In this document: one piece after another, positions 8,655 through 17,993 of the stretch
Numbering within the stretch: the stretch's first letter is position 1
Layout: each line of letters starts with the position of its first letter
Virus record (IMG/VR): IMGVR_UViG_3300031851_000044
Span: 1-46,550 of that record
DNA: 46,550 bases
Source of the DNA: a virus
Direction: 5' to 3' (one strand)
The notes under the pieces: generated by a model
What the model was told of the DNA's origin: nothing
The model's database searches: none
The model's input: only the letters and a program-made list of their open reading frames with translations
Position numbers and translations under genes: made by a program

Positions 8655-11294
8655 ATGTCTTTCGGATTATTTGGAGTTCATAACTTCGACATTAAGGGCT
8701 CGTTGTTTGACGGGTCTCCGGCTACTGCCAGCAATGCATTAGCCAACAAGCAGTATGTTCTTGATGCTGTAGCTGCAGGTGGCGGCGAATGGTTCGCCTC
8801 TGTTCTTACTCAACAGGACAACCCCCCTTCAACTCCCTCTACAGGGGATCGTTATCTTGTGGGCGCGAGTGGTAGCGGTGCATGGTCTTCACTCTCAAAC
8901 AACATCGTAGAGTGGGACGGGTCGGCATGGGACTCCACGTCCCCTGATACTGGTGCTCCTACTGCAGGTGCTCACGTATTCATCGAGGGTGGCTCCAGCA
9001 ATGCTGGAAACACTATGATCTATCGAACAACTCCGTCAACTGGCTGGGTTGTTGCTGCTAATGCTACTGGTGCTTTGCTTAAGACTAACAACTTAAGTGA
9101 TCTCGATAGTGCAAGCTCTGCTCGTTCTAACCTGGGGCTAGGATCTCTTGCGACTCAGAGCTCTGTCGACTTGGGTTCAGACGTAAGTGGGACTCTTCCT
9201 GTTGCTAACGGCGGTACAGGCTCCAGCACTGCCCCAATGGTTGGGCTTATTACTGCTGCTGATGCGTCGGCTGCTCGTACCGTAATTGGTGCAGGCACAA
9301 TTGCTACTCAAGACTCTGACGCTGTATCTATTACTGGTGGCAGCATCACAGGCATTACCGATCTCGCTGTAGCCGATGGTGGTACAGGTGCCTCGGACGC
9401 TGCTACGGCGCGAAGCAATTTGGGCGCTCAGGCTCAGAATGCTCTTCTTGACGACATCGCTGGATTAACCATCGCCGACGGGACGTTCCTTGTTGGTGAT
9501 GCTAATGGTGATATTGTTGCAGAGTCTGGTGCCACCGTTCGAACCTCTTTGGGTCTCGGTACTGCCGCTGTCGAAGACACAGGTGTTAATGCTGGAGCCA
9601 TCGTAAGGCTGGATGACTCTCTTGGTCAGAGTGAGGTTCTTGGTCGAATTTCAATTCCGGTTATGGAGTTCTCAACTAATGCGAACTTCAACTACATATA
9701 TTCAGGTGCAAGCTTCAGCTCTACCGGAACTTACGGTAATGTCGCTGGTACAATCATCTCATTTGACAGCTCGGCGTCATCTTGGAAGGTAAGCATCTCT
9801 TCTGGATCGCTTAGTAACCTGCAGTCAGGTGACACTGTAAGTGCATCAGGATACAGCTTTTCGTACTCAGCCCAAAGTTCTAGCGTAGAGAACAAGGGTC
9901 TTGGTGGTGCTGACCTAGAAACCATTATTGGTAATGCGGGCACAGCCTCTTCTGCTGATAATAAGGCTGCATACAATACGGGTGTAGCAGCATTTGACTC
10001 TGCTTATTTTACTGCAAGCAGTGGATGGATCAGCCTCGACGCAGGCATTTCTTCTGGTAATGTTGCCGAGGTTGTGGGCGACTTAAGCGCAGGCGACCTG
10101 GTGAAGGCTGTCAGTTGGACCGCAGTCAGCTCTGGTCAATTCATTTCTTCGAATGCTATTGATCCTTCTGCTGATACTGTAAAGACACAGACAAACGTAT
10201 CTTCCGTCCAGGCCGGACAAGTGCTGAATAGCAGTGGCTACGACTTCACGATCGTCAGCGTTTCCAGTGACGGGGGATCAACTCCGACTTATACTATCAC
10301 TGTCTCCGACCCCAACAGTAACCTGGGCAATCTGTATAACAACGGTCAATTCAGCATTGCTGGGGGCGACGGTTTTATTAGTGCTGGCGCTTACGGAAAC
10401 GCGGCAAATCAGACGCTTGCTACTGGCGTTGGTTCATCTGCACAAGGTAAGGTGCTTAAGGTAAGTGCATCTGCAAGCCTTGCGGCTGACAGCCTTTTAG
10501 CAATTAACTCTTCAGGTGAGATTATTGCTGGATCTGCAGGACAGCAGGGTACTGTTACAAGCATCTCTTTGGAAGATGCGAACGGGGACACCACAAGTGC
10601 TGTTACGACTTCAGGATCTATTGCTGTAGTTGGTGATGGGACTGTCGTCACTACTGATATCAATGGCTCTAATCAGCTTGAGATCTCTGTAGCTACTGCA
10701 AGTCCAACTGCTGCAGGTGTTGCACAGAAGGCAAGCTCTTCTACACCTGGCGGAGACAACGTATTTGTAGGCTTTGATTCATCCGTAAGCTCAGGCTCGT
10801 TTGACCAAGGGCTCATGCCGTTGATTAATGCCGATGGTGAGATCACCTTCAGCTCTGATAGCGGTTTCTACAAGAGCACTGGAAGCTCTGCTTCATTCGT
10901 TACTCCTACGGGTTACGATCTTGACGGACCATTGGTCAAGAGCTCTACTGGGCTGCTTGATGGGACCGCGTCTCTACCTTCATCGGTTGCAGACCTGGAT
11001 GGCGCATACATTTATGATGTAGGCTCTATCTCTTCGGACGTGTCCTTGAATCTTCCGACATCAATTGCTGCAGCTGATCGTGGCGCAACAATAACCTTTA
11101 AGGTTCAGAACCTTGCGGCAGGATACAAGGTCAGGATTAACGGCGGAACTGTTAGTGGCGGCGGTAGAATGACTATTGATGGATCAGCATTCGTTGATCT
11201 TGATCAGGCTCGCCAGTCTGTGACTCTACACTTGAGCGCAGTAATGGCAGGAAGCTCTGAGAGCAGTGATGCTCTGTGCTGGTCTATCCTGTAG
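8655..11294 (+). CDS. Long tail fibre protein with DUF2793-like module and GGTG repeats
   Basis: 879 residues from ATG 8655; GGAGG at 8644-8648 gives 6-base spacing, better than the in-frame TTG at 8652. Residues about 55-130 hold a DUF2793-like module (TPSTGDRYLVG, NIVEWDGSAWDS) like the two in the 1997-residue protein. Residues about 140-310 carry fibre repeats of the type ARSNLGLGSLATQ, ANGGTGSS and ADGGTGAS, which typically form intertwined trimeric shafts. The rest is Ser/Gly/Ala-rich and predicted beta. The C-terminus (NLPTSIAAADRGATITFKVQ) resembles fibre-tip beta modules. Known role for such proteins: receptor contact. A hairpin terminator follows at once. Confidence 0.8.
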   Translation: MSFGLFGVHNFDIKGSLFDGSPATASNALANKQYVLDAVAAGGGEWFASVLTQQDNPPSTPSTGDRYLVGASGSGAWSSLSNNIVEWDGSAWDSTSPDTGAPTAGAHVFIEGGSSNAGNTMIYRTTPSTGWVVAANATGALLKTNNLSDLDSASSARSNLGLGSLATQSSVDLGSDVSGTLPVANGGTGSSTAPMVGLITAADASAARTVIGAGTIATQDSDAVSITGGSITGITDLAVADGGTGASDAATARSNLGAQAQNALLDDIAGLTIADGTFLVGDANGDIVAESGATVRTSLGLGTAAVEDTGVNAGAIVRLDDSLGQSEVLGRISIPVMEFSTNANFNYIYSGASFSSTGTYGNVAGTIISFDSSASSWKVSISSGSLSNLQSGDTVSASGYSFSYSAQSSSVENKGLGGADLETIIGNAGTASSADNKAAYNTGVAAFDSAYFTASSGWISLDAGISSGNVAEVVGDLSAGDLVKAVSWTAVSSGQFISSNAIDPSADTVKTQTNVSSVQAGQVLNSSGYDFTIVSVSSDGGSTPTYTITVSDPNSNLGNLYNNGQFSIAGGDGFISAGAYGNAANQTLATGVGSSAQGKVLKVSASASLAADSLLAINSSGEIIAGSAGQQGTVTSISLEDANGDTTSAVTTSGSIAVVGDGTVVTTDINGSNQLEISVATASPTAAGVAQKASSSTPGGDNVFVGFDSSVSSGSFDQGLMPLINADGEITFSSDSGFYKSTGSSASFVTPTGYDLDGPLVKSSTGLLDGTASLPSSVADLDGAYIYDVGSISSDVSLNLPTSIAAADRGATITFKVQNLAAGYKVRINGGTVSGGGRMTIDGSAFVDLDQARQSVTLHLSAVMAGSSESSDALCWSIL

Positions 11295-11307
11295 AACAGA
11301 ACTGAAA

Positions 11308-11336
11308 GGAGTCCCCCTCTTAGTGGGGGGGTCTCC
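11308..11336 (+). terminator. Hairpin terminator after tail-fibre gene
   Basis: GGAG.CCCCC pairs with GGGGG.CTCC around a short loop, starting 14 bases after the fibre stop codon. The following sequence is CT-rich rather than a pure T run, so the terminator may be weak or factor-assisted. It separates the tail genes from the head module. Confidence 0.55.
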
Positions 11337-11380
11337 CTTCCTCTTTCCCCTTCCTACTTCCACTTCTTATCCTCAAGCGT

Positions 11381-11386
11381 TATAAT
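11381..11386 (+). promoter_or_regulatory. Candidate -10 box TATAAT before head module
   Basis: A perfect TATAAT lies 26 bases upstream of the ATG at 11413, after a terminator and before a TGGAG ribosome site. The sequence 16-18 bases upstream is only a poor -35 match, so this may be an activator-dependent or -10-only late promoter. Similar isolated -10-like boxes occur near 18744 and 28476. Confidence 0.4.
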
Positions 11387-11412
11387 GTCTTCGTATCTAT
11401 GGAGAACACCAA

Positions 11413-12936
11413 ATGCCTATTATCTCATGTGAACTCGACGGAAAGCCTGGTTATAAATGGGGCGACTCTGGAAAGTGCTATACTTTCAACCCTGGTGACG
11501 TTGAGGGCATGAAGTCCGCCCGCGCCCTTGCTTCTGCTCAAGCAACTGCAGCCTATGCATCTGGCTATACAGAAGAACAGAAGCTTCCAGCATATGTAAT
11601 ATCAGCTCTTAAGAAGGGTCTCGAGTTACACAAGGATGGATTTAGTGGAGACGGACTGAAGCCTGCTACGGTTAGGTCTGCATCCGATGCGGTTAAGACG
11701 GGAACGTGGTCAGACGATAAGATCATTCGTGCAGCAGCATGGCTTGCGAGACATGATGACGACAGGAATTTGACAAAAGGCAGGGACTGGTCTGACCCTC
11801 CTACACCGGGGTACACTGCGTGGCTTTTATGGGGCGACGATGGTGAAGGCAAAGGCAGAAGCTGGATCCAGTCTATGTCCGATAAGATTAAGTCAAAGAG
11901 AGAGGCAGCGGGTGACGCTGGTCAGGGAACCCCTGCTCCACCAGGAGACAGGATAAAAGGTGGGAAGAACACGGGCAAGGGTACTGCTAGTTCCCCTGCG
12001 CCCAACTTCAACAAGCAGACTACGATTGCATTGAAGCGTTTAGTAAAAGCCCACAACGATGCAATGGGTGGTGACGAAAGGAAGATATCTACACTGCCTA
12101 TGCTTAAGAAGGTCTGGCTTCGTGGTGCTGGAGCATTTAGCACATCTCATAGACCAGGGGTCACTAGGGCTCAATGGGCATTCGGAAGGGTAAGAGCTTT
12201 TCTTAAGATGCTAAAAAACTTAAAACCAGATGATCCAAAATATAACGGACCTGACAACGACCTGTTGCCGAGTCCTCACCCACTGAGTTCAAAAAAGGAA
12301 GAGGTATCTATGAAGAATTATGAAGGCGGCGCTTACAAGTATGAGGGCTACGGCAAACTGTACGAGGCAAACTGGGGAATGAAGTTTGTTGCTTTGCGAC
12401 ACACCCTTGGGGACATGCTCCACTTTTACATGGCCAAGGAGATTACAGACGACGATGTTGCTGCGAAGTACATCGAGGACATGGGAAAGATCATTGAGGC
12501 TGGCAAGAAGATGCCGGAGCATGGTGAGCCTGCGAAGACCTCATTCTATATGCTTATGTCCATGATTAGCCAAACGCTTCAAAACTGGCAGGAGCGAGAT
12601 CCTCAGAGTGCTGGCGGACAAATGTTTTATTCATTAAGAATGGTCCAGGATAAGTTTGAGGACAAGTACTCCTCTGATGATCGAAGAGACAAGCAGCAGT
12701 CAAGCTATGATGAGTCCTTAAACTCTGAAGAGTGTGATCACAAGGTGTTAGAGGATGCTCCCGCCGTTTCACTTCAGATACTTTCCTATATTGAACAGGG
12801 CAAGAGCGACACCAATGTTCGCGCTAAGCTTGAGCGTCTGGGGGACTCCTTAGTTCTAATTGCTGAGAATGCATCCCTATTAGATAGAGAGGAGATATCT
12901 ACACTTGTCTTCGCACTTAAGACCCTAAGGAAGTAA
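11413..12936 (+). CDS. Putative head-associated multidomain protein
   Basis: 507 residues with TGGAG upstream. The N-terminus (CELDGKPGYKWG.SGKCYTF) resembles a short module seen at the start of some phage portal/protease-associated proteins. Next is a region with GDGLKPATVRSA, DKIIRAAAWLARHDDDR and PTPGYTAWLLWGDDG, then a second with VWLRGAGAFSTSHRPGVTR and DNDLLPSPHP. From memory, these two blocks recur in phage head proteins next to proteases, but I cannot name an accepted function. A low-complexity Gly/Pro/Lys linker (about 165-195) separates them, and residues 300-507 are helical and charged. It overlaps the next gene as TAATG. Inferred role: minor capsid or head-maturation factor. Confidence 0.6.
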   Translation: MPIISCELDGKPGYKWGDSGKCYTFNPGDVEGMKSARALASAQATAAYASGYTEEQKLPAYVISALKKGLELHKDGFSGDGLKPATVRSASDAVKTGTWSDDKIIRAAAWLARHDDDRNLTKGRDWSDPPTPGYTAWLLWGDDGEGKGRSWIQSMSDKIKSKREAAGDAGQGTPAPPGDRIKGGKNTGKGTASSPAPNFNKQTTIALKRLVKAHNDAMGGDERKISTLPMLKKVWLRGAGAFSTSHRPGVTRAQWAFGRVRAFLKMLKNLKPDDPKYNGPDNDLLPSPHPLSSKKEEVSMKNYEGGAYKYEGYGKLYEANWGMKFVALRHTLGDMLHFYMAKEITDDDVAAKYIEDMGKIIEAGKKMPEHGEPAKTSFYMLMSMISQTLQNWQERDPQSAGGQMFYSLRMVQDKFEDKYSSDDRRDKQQSSYDESLNSEECDHKVLEDAPAVSLQILSYIEQGKSDTNVRAKLERLGDSLVLIAENASLLDREEISTLVFALKTLRK

Positions 12937-13199
12937 TGGTGGCGATTCCAGTACCAGGAATTCTTGATGGGGCATCTTTAAATAAAAAGCAGAAGGAAAG
13001 ACTTAAGTCTATGCTTGATGCAATAGAGAAGGTGAACCCATCCAGAAAGAAGACCTCGATCCTGAAGCAGGCGGTTGGATCATTCATGAAAACAGCCTTC
13101 CTATCAAAGGGAAAGTGGATAGATCGTCAGAAGTTTAGCCTTGATAACGGGAGGGGCCCGGTAGTTGTCCCCTCCTGGTCCAGCCTTCTTGATGGGTAG
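12936..13199 (+). CDS. Small basic head-module protein, unknown
   Basis: 87 residues, start overlapping the previous stop by one base (TAATG), which implies coupled translation. It is lysine-rich and helical in residues 14-60 (KKQKERLKSMLDAIEKV), with no recognised motif. It sits between the 507-residue head protein and the protease-scaffold gene, so a structural or assembly role is likely but unproven. Confidence 0.6.
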   Translation: MVAIPVPGILDGASLNKKQKERLKSMLDAIEKVNPSRKKTSILKQAVGSFMKTAFLSKGKWIDRQKFSLDNGRGPVVVPSWSSLLDG

Positions 13200-13218
13200 C
13201 CAGCCTATCGGTAAACCC

Positions 13219-13245
13219 TTGAAACATTTAAGGTTTTAATGTAAT
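13219..13245 (+). promoter_or_regulatory. Candidate promoter before prohead protease gene
   Basis: TTGAAA (13219-13224) and TGTAAT (13240-13245) each match the sigma-70 consensus at 5 of 6 positions, but the spacing is 15 bases, shorter than ideal. The following gene has almost no Shine-Dalgarno sequence. Weak candidate. Confidence 0.3.
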
Positions 13246-13269
13246 CGCTGCTCTGGTAAGATATCAATC

Positions 13270-14562
13270 ATGGAAAAGCAAAACTTATTAGACGTTTGTG
13301 TGCAGAGGACCAGTTTGACAGAAAAGTTTGTCAAACAGTGTTCTCGTTTGGTCGAGGATGTTGAGACTCTAAGTCTTGATCCAGACATCTACATAGCTGC
13401 GGTACAATCTGAGTTGGGTCGAGCAGGTGTGGTGAACAAGAATCGGCGCATCTACCAGGTTCAGGAATTTGTTGAGCAGAATGCTAGGCTACAAGAGAGA
13501 CTTGAATCAGGTGAGTTTGTTGACGGAGAGTTGGGACACCCAGAGTCTGGGTCAACGTTCGAGGTTGCTGCTCGTCTTGTATCTGTTGATACTGTTGTTG
13601 ACGGTAACACGGCTATGGCAGAGGGCGTGTTTGCATTGCTCAATACTGCCGCAGGTAGGGATCTTCTTACCCTCTATCGTGCAGGTATGGACATCGGTGC
13701 ATCTTCCCGTGGAACTGGGCTTGTTGAGAAAATCACTCTTGATGAAGGCAGCCAGTATCTTGAGGCTAATCCCGGATTCATGGGTAGGACTGTCCAGCTT
13801 GTTCATGAGTTCGATCTTGAGACATATGATTTAGTTAGAGTTCCTAGTGCAGGAACGTTTGTAAAACGTGAGCGGCAAGATGAGTCAGAGGAGACTGTCG
13901 AAGCCGTAGAGGAGTTAGAAATGAGCGATCAGAATATTGAGATCGTGGAAGAAGCTCCAGCGGCGGCTACTGTTGTCAAAGCTGAGAGTGATCCACTGGA
14001 GACTCTGAATGAGTCCCAGAAAGAGGTTCTTCTGAAGATTGTGGAAGCTGTAAGCTTTGATGATCCAGAAGCTGTAACCGAGAATAAACTTGCAGAGCAG
14101 GTTTCTGCTCTTCGTGAGCAGATGGATGTGAGCCGTGCTCGCACCAACCTAAGCGAAGCGGAGACTCGTGAGCTTAAGGAGCAACTCTCCACTCTTAATG
14201 AAGAGGTTCAGTCTCTTCGTGAAGAAAAGATTGCTCGAGAACTTAGTGATGCTTTGGCTGTTTCGGTTGAAGAGGCTGTTGACGGTAAGCGTTTCTCTGG
14301 ATTGGTTCGCAAGGAGCTCAATGCTCTCGTTGAGTCTGGGCTGATCTCTGGTCCAGAGGCTGTCCCTGTTCATGCGTCTAGACTTTTCTCAATGATCGAG
14401 GAAGCCAACACTCCTGTAGCTGCGCCAGTGGTTCAAGAGGTTGTTGACGCTGCTGACGATCTCGTCACTGAGTCTGCTGAAGAAGTAACTGAAGCAGAGG
14501 CTCCTTTAACAAATGACATTAACGAACAATTACTAGCCCTTATCAACAAGAACCGGGCATAA
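13270..14562 (+). CDS. Prohead protease fused to a scaffold-like domain
   Basis: 430 residues. Residues 55-200 carry the pattern of phage prohead core proteases of the T4 gp21 type: NKNRRIYQVQEF (56-67), GELGHPES with candidate catalytic His90, and GASSRGTG with candidate catalytic Ser145/146, then DLETYDLVRVPSAGTF. Residues 200-430 are strongly acidic with a predicted coiled coil (about 265-325), typical of internal scaffolds. Known role: the protease cleaves scaffold and capsid precursors inside the prohead. The fusion means that one gene probably supplies both scaffold and protease. The major capsid gene follows after 13 bases. No clear ribosome site is seen at this ATG. Confidence 0.85.
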   Translation: MEKQNLLDVCVQRTSLTEKFVKQCSRLVEDVETLSLDPDIYIAAVQSELGRAGVVNKNRRIYQVQEFVEQNARLQERLESGEFVDGELGHPESGSTFEVAARLVSVDTVVDGNTAMAEGVFALLNTAAGRDLLTLYRAGMDIGASSRGTGLVEKITLDEGSQYLEANPGFMGRTVQLVHEFDLETYDLVRVPSAGTFVKRERQDESEETVEAVEELEMSDQNIEIVEEAPAAATVVKAESDPLETLNESQKEVLLKIVEAVSFDDPEAVTENKLAEQVSALREQMDVSRARTNLSEAETRELKEQLSTLNEEVQSLREEKIARELSDALAVSVEEAVDGKRFSGLVRKELNALVESGLISGPEAVPVHASRLFSMIEEANTPVAAPVVQEVVDAADDLVTESAEEVTEAEAPLTNDINEQLLALINKNRA

Positions 14563-14575
14563 ATCGGAGGATAAA

Positions 14576-15754
14576 ATGAGTATCTTAGCATTAAACGAGA
14601 ATGCCCCTACGCTCGTAGAGAAATGGGGTGAGTACATCAGCGCAAAGCGTCCTGAGAAGCAGAAAGTTGTTGCTTCTGCGATGGAGCGTCAGTACCGATT
14701 CATTCAAGAGACAGCTCGACGTGGCAACATTGCCAGCGTATTCAAGGCTGACCGAGGGATTTTTCCTTCTACTCTTACGGAGAACATCGTTCCTGACGAC
14801 ATCGCAACTTTCACCAAGCAGTCTCTTGCGATGGTGGACATGGTTTTCGAGCAGATTGTAATTGATCAGCTTGTTGACGTTCGAACTATGGACGGCCCAA
14901 CTGCTTTCGTTCACACCATGGGATACCAGCAGGCGGACCAAGGAGTCTACGGACCTAACACTGACTTCAATACTGGTCTTGATCCAAACTATGCGGACTG
15001 CCCTGGTGAAACAGATCAAAGCTCTTGCAATGACGGCAATGGTGTTGATTTCACTTTGACCGCTGCTACTATCACAGCAGAGTGTAAGCGACTTCAGGCT
15101 CGATACACAGTTCAGGCTGAGCAAGACCTTGAGAGCCAGTACGGCGACTCTTTGTCTGATCGACTTCGTAACTTCATGGCTACTGAGCTCCGACGTGAAA
15201 TGCAGGGCGAGGTTATTGATCAGCTTATCGCAAACACCAATAACACTGTTGGCTGGTCACAGACTCCTGCAGGCGTTTACGCTTCATTGGATCCAAAGAT
15301 TCACCAAGAGACTCTTTATGACGCGATTCAGACTGCAGACAACGAAATTTTCAAGAATGCTGACGGTTTCCGTGGTGCTAACTGGATTGCTGGCGATCCT
15401 GACGGACTGTTGTTCCTTGAGCAACTCCAAGCCTTCAGCATCACTAGTGCTGGCGCTGACCGAACTGATTCTGTGCGTGGCGATATCGACGCCTACAGCA
15501 ACAAGTTTGGCGTAGCTAACCACCGCTATGACATCTGGAAAATGCGCTTCATGCCTGCCGACACTTTGTTATTGGGTGTTAAGTCTGACAATCCACAGGA
15601 AATTGGTCACATCCACGCTACTTACATTCCAGTAAGTGACCTTGGTGTATTCCGAGATCCTCGTACTGCATGTGTAGACATGGGTGTCATGACTCGCTAT
15701 GCAAACGCGACAATCCGACCGGGTCTGTTTGCAGTGGTCAACATCACCGCCTAA
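14576..15754 (+). CDS. Major capsid protein (HK97 fold, T4 gp23-like)
   Basis: 392 residues with a strong GGAGG site. LVDVRTMDGPTAFVHTMGYQ (about 100-120) aligns with the 'LVsvQPM.gPTG.vf' segment of gp23-type capsid proteins. Later come TITAECKRLQARYTVQAEQDLE and FGVANHRYDIWKMRFMPADTLLLG, also placed as in gp23 relatives. Gene order (protease-scaffold, capsid, terminator) is the classic head arrangement. Known role: forms the icosahedral shell. The N-terminal 60-70 residues, which are helical and charged, could be a delta domain removed by the upstream protease. Confidence 0.88.
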   Translation: MSILALNENAPTLVEKWGEYISAKRPEKQKVVASAMERQYRFIQETARRGNIASVFKADRGIFPSTLTENIVPDDIATFTKQSLAMVDMVFEQIVIDQLVDVRTMDGPTAFVHTMGYQQADQGVYGPNTDFNTGLDPNYADCPGETDQSSCNDGNGVDFTLTAATITAECKRLQARYTVQAEQDLESQYGDSLSDRLRNFMATELRREMQGEVIDQLIANTNNTVGWSQTPAGVYASLDPKIHQETLYDAIQTADNEIFKNADGFRGANWIAGDPDGLLFLEQLQAFSITSAGADRTDSVRGDIDAYSNKFGVANHRYDIWKMRFMPADTLLLGVKSDNPQEIGHIHATYIPVSDLGVFRDPRTACVDMGVMTRYANATIRPGLFAVVNITA

Positions 15755-15777
15755 TAGGTTCGTCTGGTGATTTAAGA

Positions 15778-15812
15778 GGGGGTCAAGTTTTCTTGGCTCC
15801 CTTTTTTTATTT
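15778..15812 (+). terminator. Strong intrinsic terminator after major capsid gene
   Basis: GGGGGTCAAG (15778-15787) and CTTGGCTCCC (15792-15801) form a 10-bp stem with one G-T wobble and one mismatch, closed by a TTTT loop and followed by a long T run from 15802. This is a textbook rho-independent terminator, placed 23 bases after the capsid stop codon. Confidence 0.92.
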
Positions 15813-15950
15813 AGGGGTATCCAGCTTTACCGTGTTCATTGTATTGTTCTTCCGCCAGGACTTGTCCCACTCAAGCACCTGATCACCAATACAAAGTTAC
15901 GGAGGCAGTGGTGGGCACGCCGTGCTGGACCCCGTCTTGTTAGGAGCATT

Positions 15951-16523
15951 ATGTATAACGAGAAGGATTATTGGTCTAACAGGTACTCATCTGGGGGAGA
16001 CTCTGGTGCCGGTTCATATGGTGATGAGGCCGAATTTAAGAGATCTATTCTAATTAGAGAGTTTAAGGCATCAAGGTGCGAAAGCCTTCTCGACCTTGGG
16101 TGCGGAGATGGCAATTTAATTTTTCCTATACTCGATCAACTTAACCCATCAGAGTACCTCGGTATTGATATAGCTCAACCTGTTATACAGCGGCATAACT
16201 CTTCTCCTCCTTCTCCTGTTTCCTCATTTAAGAGGTCAGACATTCAGGGATTCTTTGATCCTATGGATATGGTGGTTATGATGGACGTGCTCTTTCACCT
16301 TAATAGTGACGATGCTCACGATGAAGCTATGAGTACGTTCTTTAGCAACATTGGTAGCGTTGGGGTCTTTAGTTATTGGAACAGGTTAATGGACGGGGTG
16401 AGGCTTGCTAGACATTGCTTCTATAGACCCATAGTGGTTCCGGAGTGTTTTGATGTTGTTAATGTGGTGGTGCCTGCCTTTCCCATGAAGGAAGTGGCTA
16501 TAGTTAAGAGGAGGACAAATTGA
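15951..16523 (+). CDS. Class I SAM-dependent methyltransferase
   Basis: 190 residues; TAGGAG lies 7 bases before ATG. Motif I is clear (LLDLGCGDGN, residues 46-55) and motif II follows (YLGIDIAQPVI, about 69-79). The rest fits a small Rossmann methyltransferase. Next to glycosyltransferase genes, the likeliest target is a sugar or glycan rather than DNA; it lacks the DPPY/NPPY catalytic motif of DNA amino-methyltransferases. Its stop overlaps the TTG start of the next gene (TTGA). The host-like sugar module suggests acquisition as a cassette, though that is inference. Confidence 0.8.
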   Translation: MYNEKDYWSNRYSSGGDSGAGSYGDEAEFKRSILIREFKASRCESLLDLGCGDGNLIFPILDQLNPSEYLGIDIAQPVIQRHNSSPPSPVSSFKRSDIQGFFDPMDMVVMMDVLFHLNSDDAHDEAMSTFFSNIGSVGVFSYWNRLMDGVRLARHCFYRPIVVPECFDVVNVVVPAFPMKEVAIVKRRTN

Positions 16524-17257
16524 TTACAGTGTCGCCCATAAAGACTTTGGCTGTAGTTGTCCCGATCTATGGACATCATGGATACATTCGGAATTGTATA
16601 TACAGCCTGACATCCCAGTGGTCTTCATTGAATCAAATCATCTTGGTCGTTGATGGGGATAAGGATGCCCTTAAGATTGCCAAAGAATGCTTCTATGACT
16701 CTAAAGCCAGAAGCAGCTTTACTATTGCGATGCTGGATAAGAACTCTGGATCATATTGTGCTCAAAACGTAGGTCTCAGTCTTCTTGATTCTGATTCAGT
16801 TTCTTTCTGTGGCGTGGATGACATGTGGACCCCGTCTCGATCTAGGGATATTCTCAGGTCGTTCCACAACTATGACTCTATTGTAAACACATATAGCTGC
16901 AAGATTGATGCTTCAGGACGAAGGCTCAAGAGGTCCATACATCCTCTAGGCGGATGTTACGCTTACTCAAGGAACATGATAGAGAGGCTGGGCATGTTTC
17001 GTCAGTGGCCGTGCTCCGCAGATAGCGACATGTTCTACCGAGCTCAGAAGCTGGGTGGGCATCTAAGCATGTATCGAGCCTACTCCTACCTATACCGACA
17101 GCATGGAGACCAGTTAACCCAAAGGGATGAAACTGGGTTTGGGTCTGAGTTGAGGAAGAAGTATGAGAGCATGTGGCATGACGAAACAATATATCACCAA
17201 GACGACCTCTCTCCTCATCGTGTGATCATTAAGAATGGGAGAAGTGTAGATGAATGA
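16520..17257 (+). CDS. Glycosyltransferase family 2-like protein
   Basis: 245 residues from TTG 16520, chosen for the GAGGAGG site just upstream and the TTGA overlap with the methyltransferase stop. The N-terminus (TLAVVVPIYGHHGYIRNCI, then IILVVDGDKD and NSGSYCAQNVGL) is the nucleotide-sugar-binding half of a GT-A fold. CGVDDMW near residue 98 is the expected acidic motif. Known role: transfer of a sugar from a nucleotide donor. Probably modifies a phage or host glycan together with its neighbours. Confidence 0.8.
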   Translation: MITVSPIKTLAVVVPIYGHHGYIRNCIYSLTSQWSSLNQIILVVDGDKDALKIAKECFYDSKARSSFTIAMLDKNSGSYCAQNVGLSLLDSDSVSFCGVDDMWTPSRSRDILRSFHNYDSIVNTYSCKIDASGRRLKRSIHPLGGCYAYSRNMIERLGMFRQWPCSADSDMFYRAQKLGGHLSMYRAYSYLYRQHGDQLTQRDETGFGSELRKKYESMWHDETIYHQDDLSPHRVIIKNGRSVDE

Positions 17258-17993
17258 AGTGGTCGCGTGTCTCGCAACGATTCCCTCTCGAAAGAAAGAA
17301 TTAAGGCTCGTCTGTGAAAGCCTTCTTCCCCAGGTCGACAGGCTCTTTATCTACTTCAATAATTATGAAGATAGTGAAGTTCCGATGTGGGCGAAGAGTA
17401 TGGGTAAGATCGAATATGAGACATCTTCGTCTGGCGACTATGGAGACCTTGGCGATGTCGGAAAGTTCTACTTCTGCTCCGAGGAGATGAAGGATAAATA
17501 TGGGATAAATGGGTATGCCTTTACTTGCGATGACGACATAATCTATCCCGAATGGTACACAAGTCGAACAATAGGACTTCTTAAAGATAAGCATGTTGGA
17601 AACATTGTCAGCTACCATGGATCATTGGTTCATAAAAATGCTGGCGAGTACCATTCGTCAAGAGGAAAGACCACCTTCCCATGCAAGGGGAACGTTCAAA
17701 GAACGCGAAGGGTTAACGTCGGCGGGACTGGCTGTATGGCGTTTGGTTTGGATACGTTCACTCCATCTCTTAAGATGTTTAAACATATAAATATGAGTGA
17801 TATATTTGTCGCAAAGCATGCTCAAGAGAACGGCATCAGCTTATACGTACTACGACACTCAAGTGGGGACTTTAAGGTCTTAAATATTAGAAATACGATA
17901 TGGGAGGCCAGCAGCAGGAGTCTTGGGGGGTCGATGGATCGAAGGTCTCATACAAATGAGGTCGTACTAGGTACTGACTGGGACAGGCTTTAA
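17250..17993 (+). CDS. Glycosyltransferase-like protein (GT-A type)
   Basis: 247 residues, start overlapping the previous gene by 8 bases. The N-terminus (VVACLATIPSRKKELRLVCESLLPQVDRLFIYFNN, here cited by its first part VVACLATIPSRK) and the acidic FTCDDDIIYPEW near residue 90 fit a DxD-bearing glycosyltransferase of the kind that starts with 'ATiPsR'. It ends beside a double hairpin. Role inferred: third enzyme of the glycan-modifying cassette. Acceptor unknown. Confidence 0.7.
   Translation: MNEVVACLATIPSRKKELRLVCESLLPQVDRLFIYFNNYEDSEVPMWAKSMGKIEYETSSSGDYGDLGDVGKFYFCSEEMKDKYGINGYAFTCDDDIIYPEWYTSRTIGLLKDKHVGNIVSYHGSLVHKNAGEYHSSRGKTTFPCKGNVQRTRRVNVGGTGCMAFGLDTFTPSLKMFKHINMSDIFVAKHAQENGISLYVLRHSSGDFKVLNIRNTIWEASSRSLGGSMDRRSHTNEVVLGTDWDRL

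Noticed and set aside
15670-15882. 70-residue ORF spanning the capsid stop and terminator
   Set aside because: It reads through the terminator hairpin in another frame; no ribosome site.
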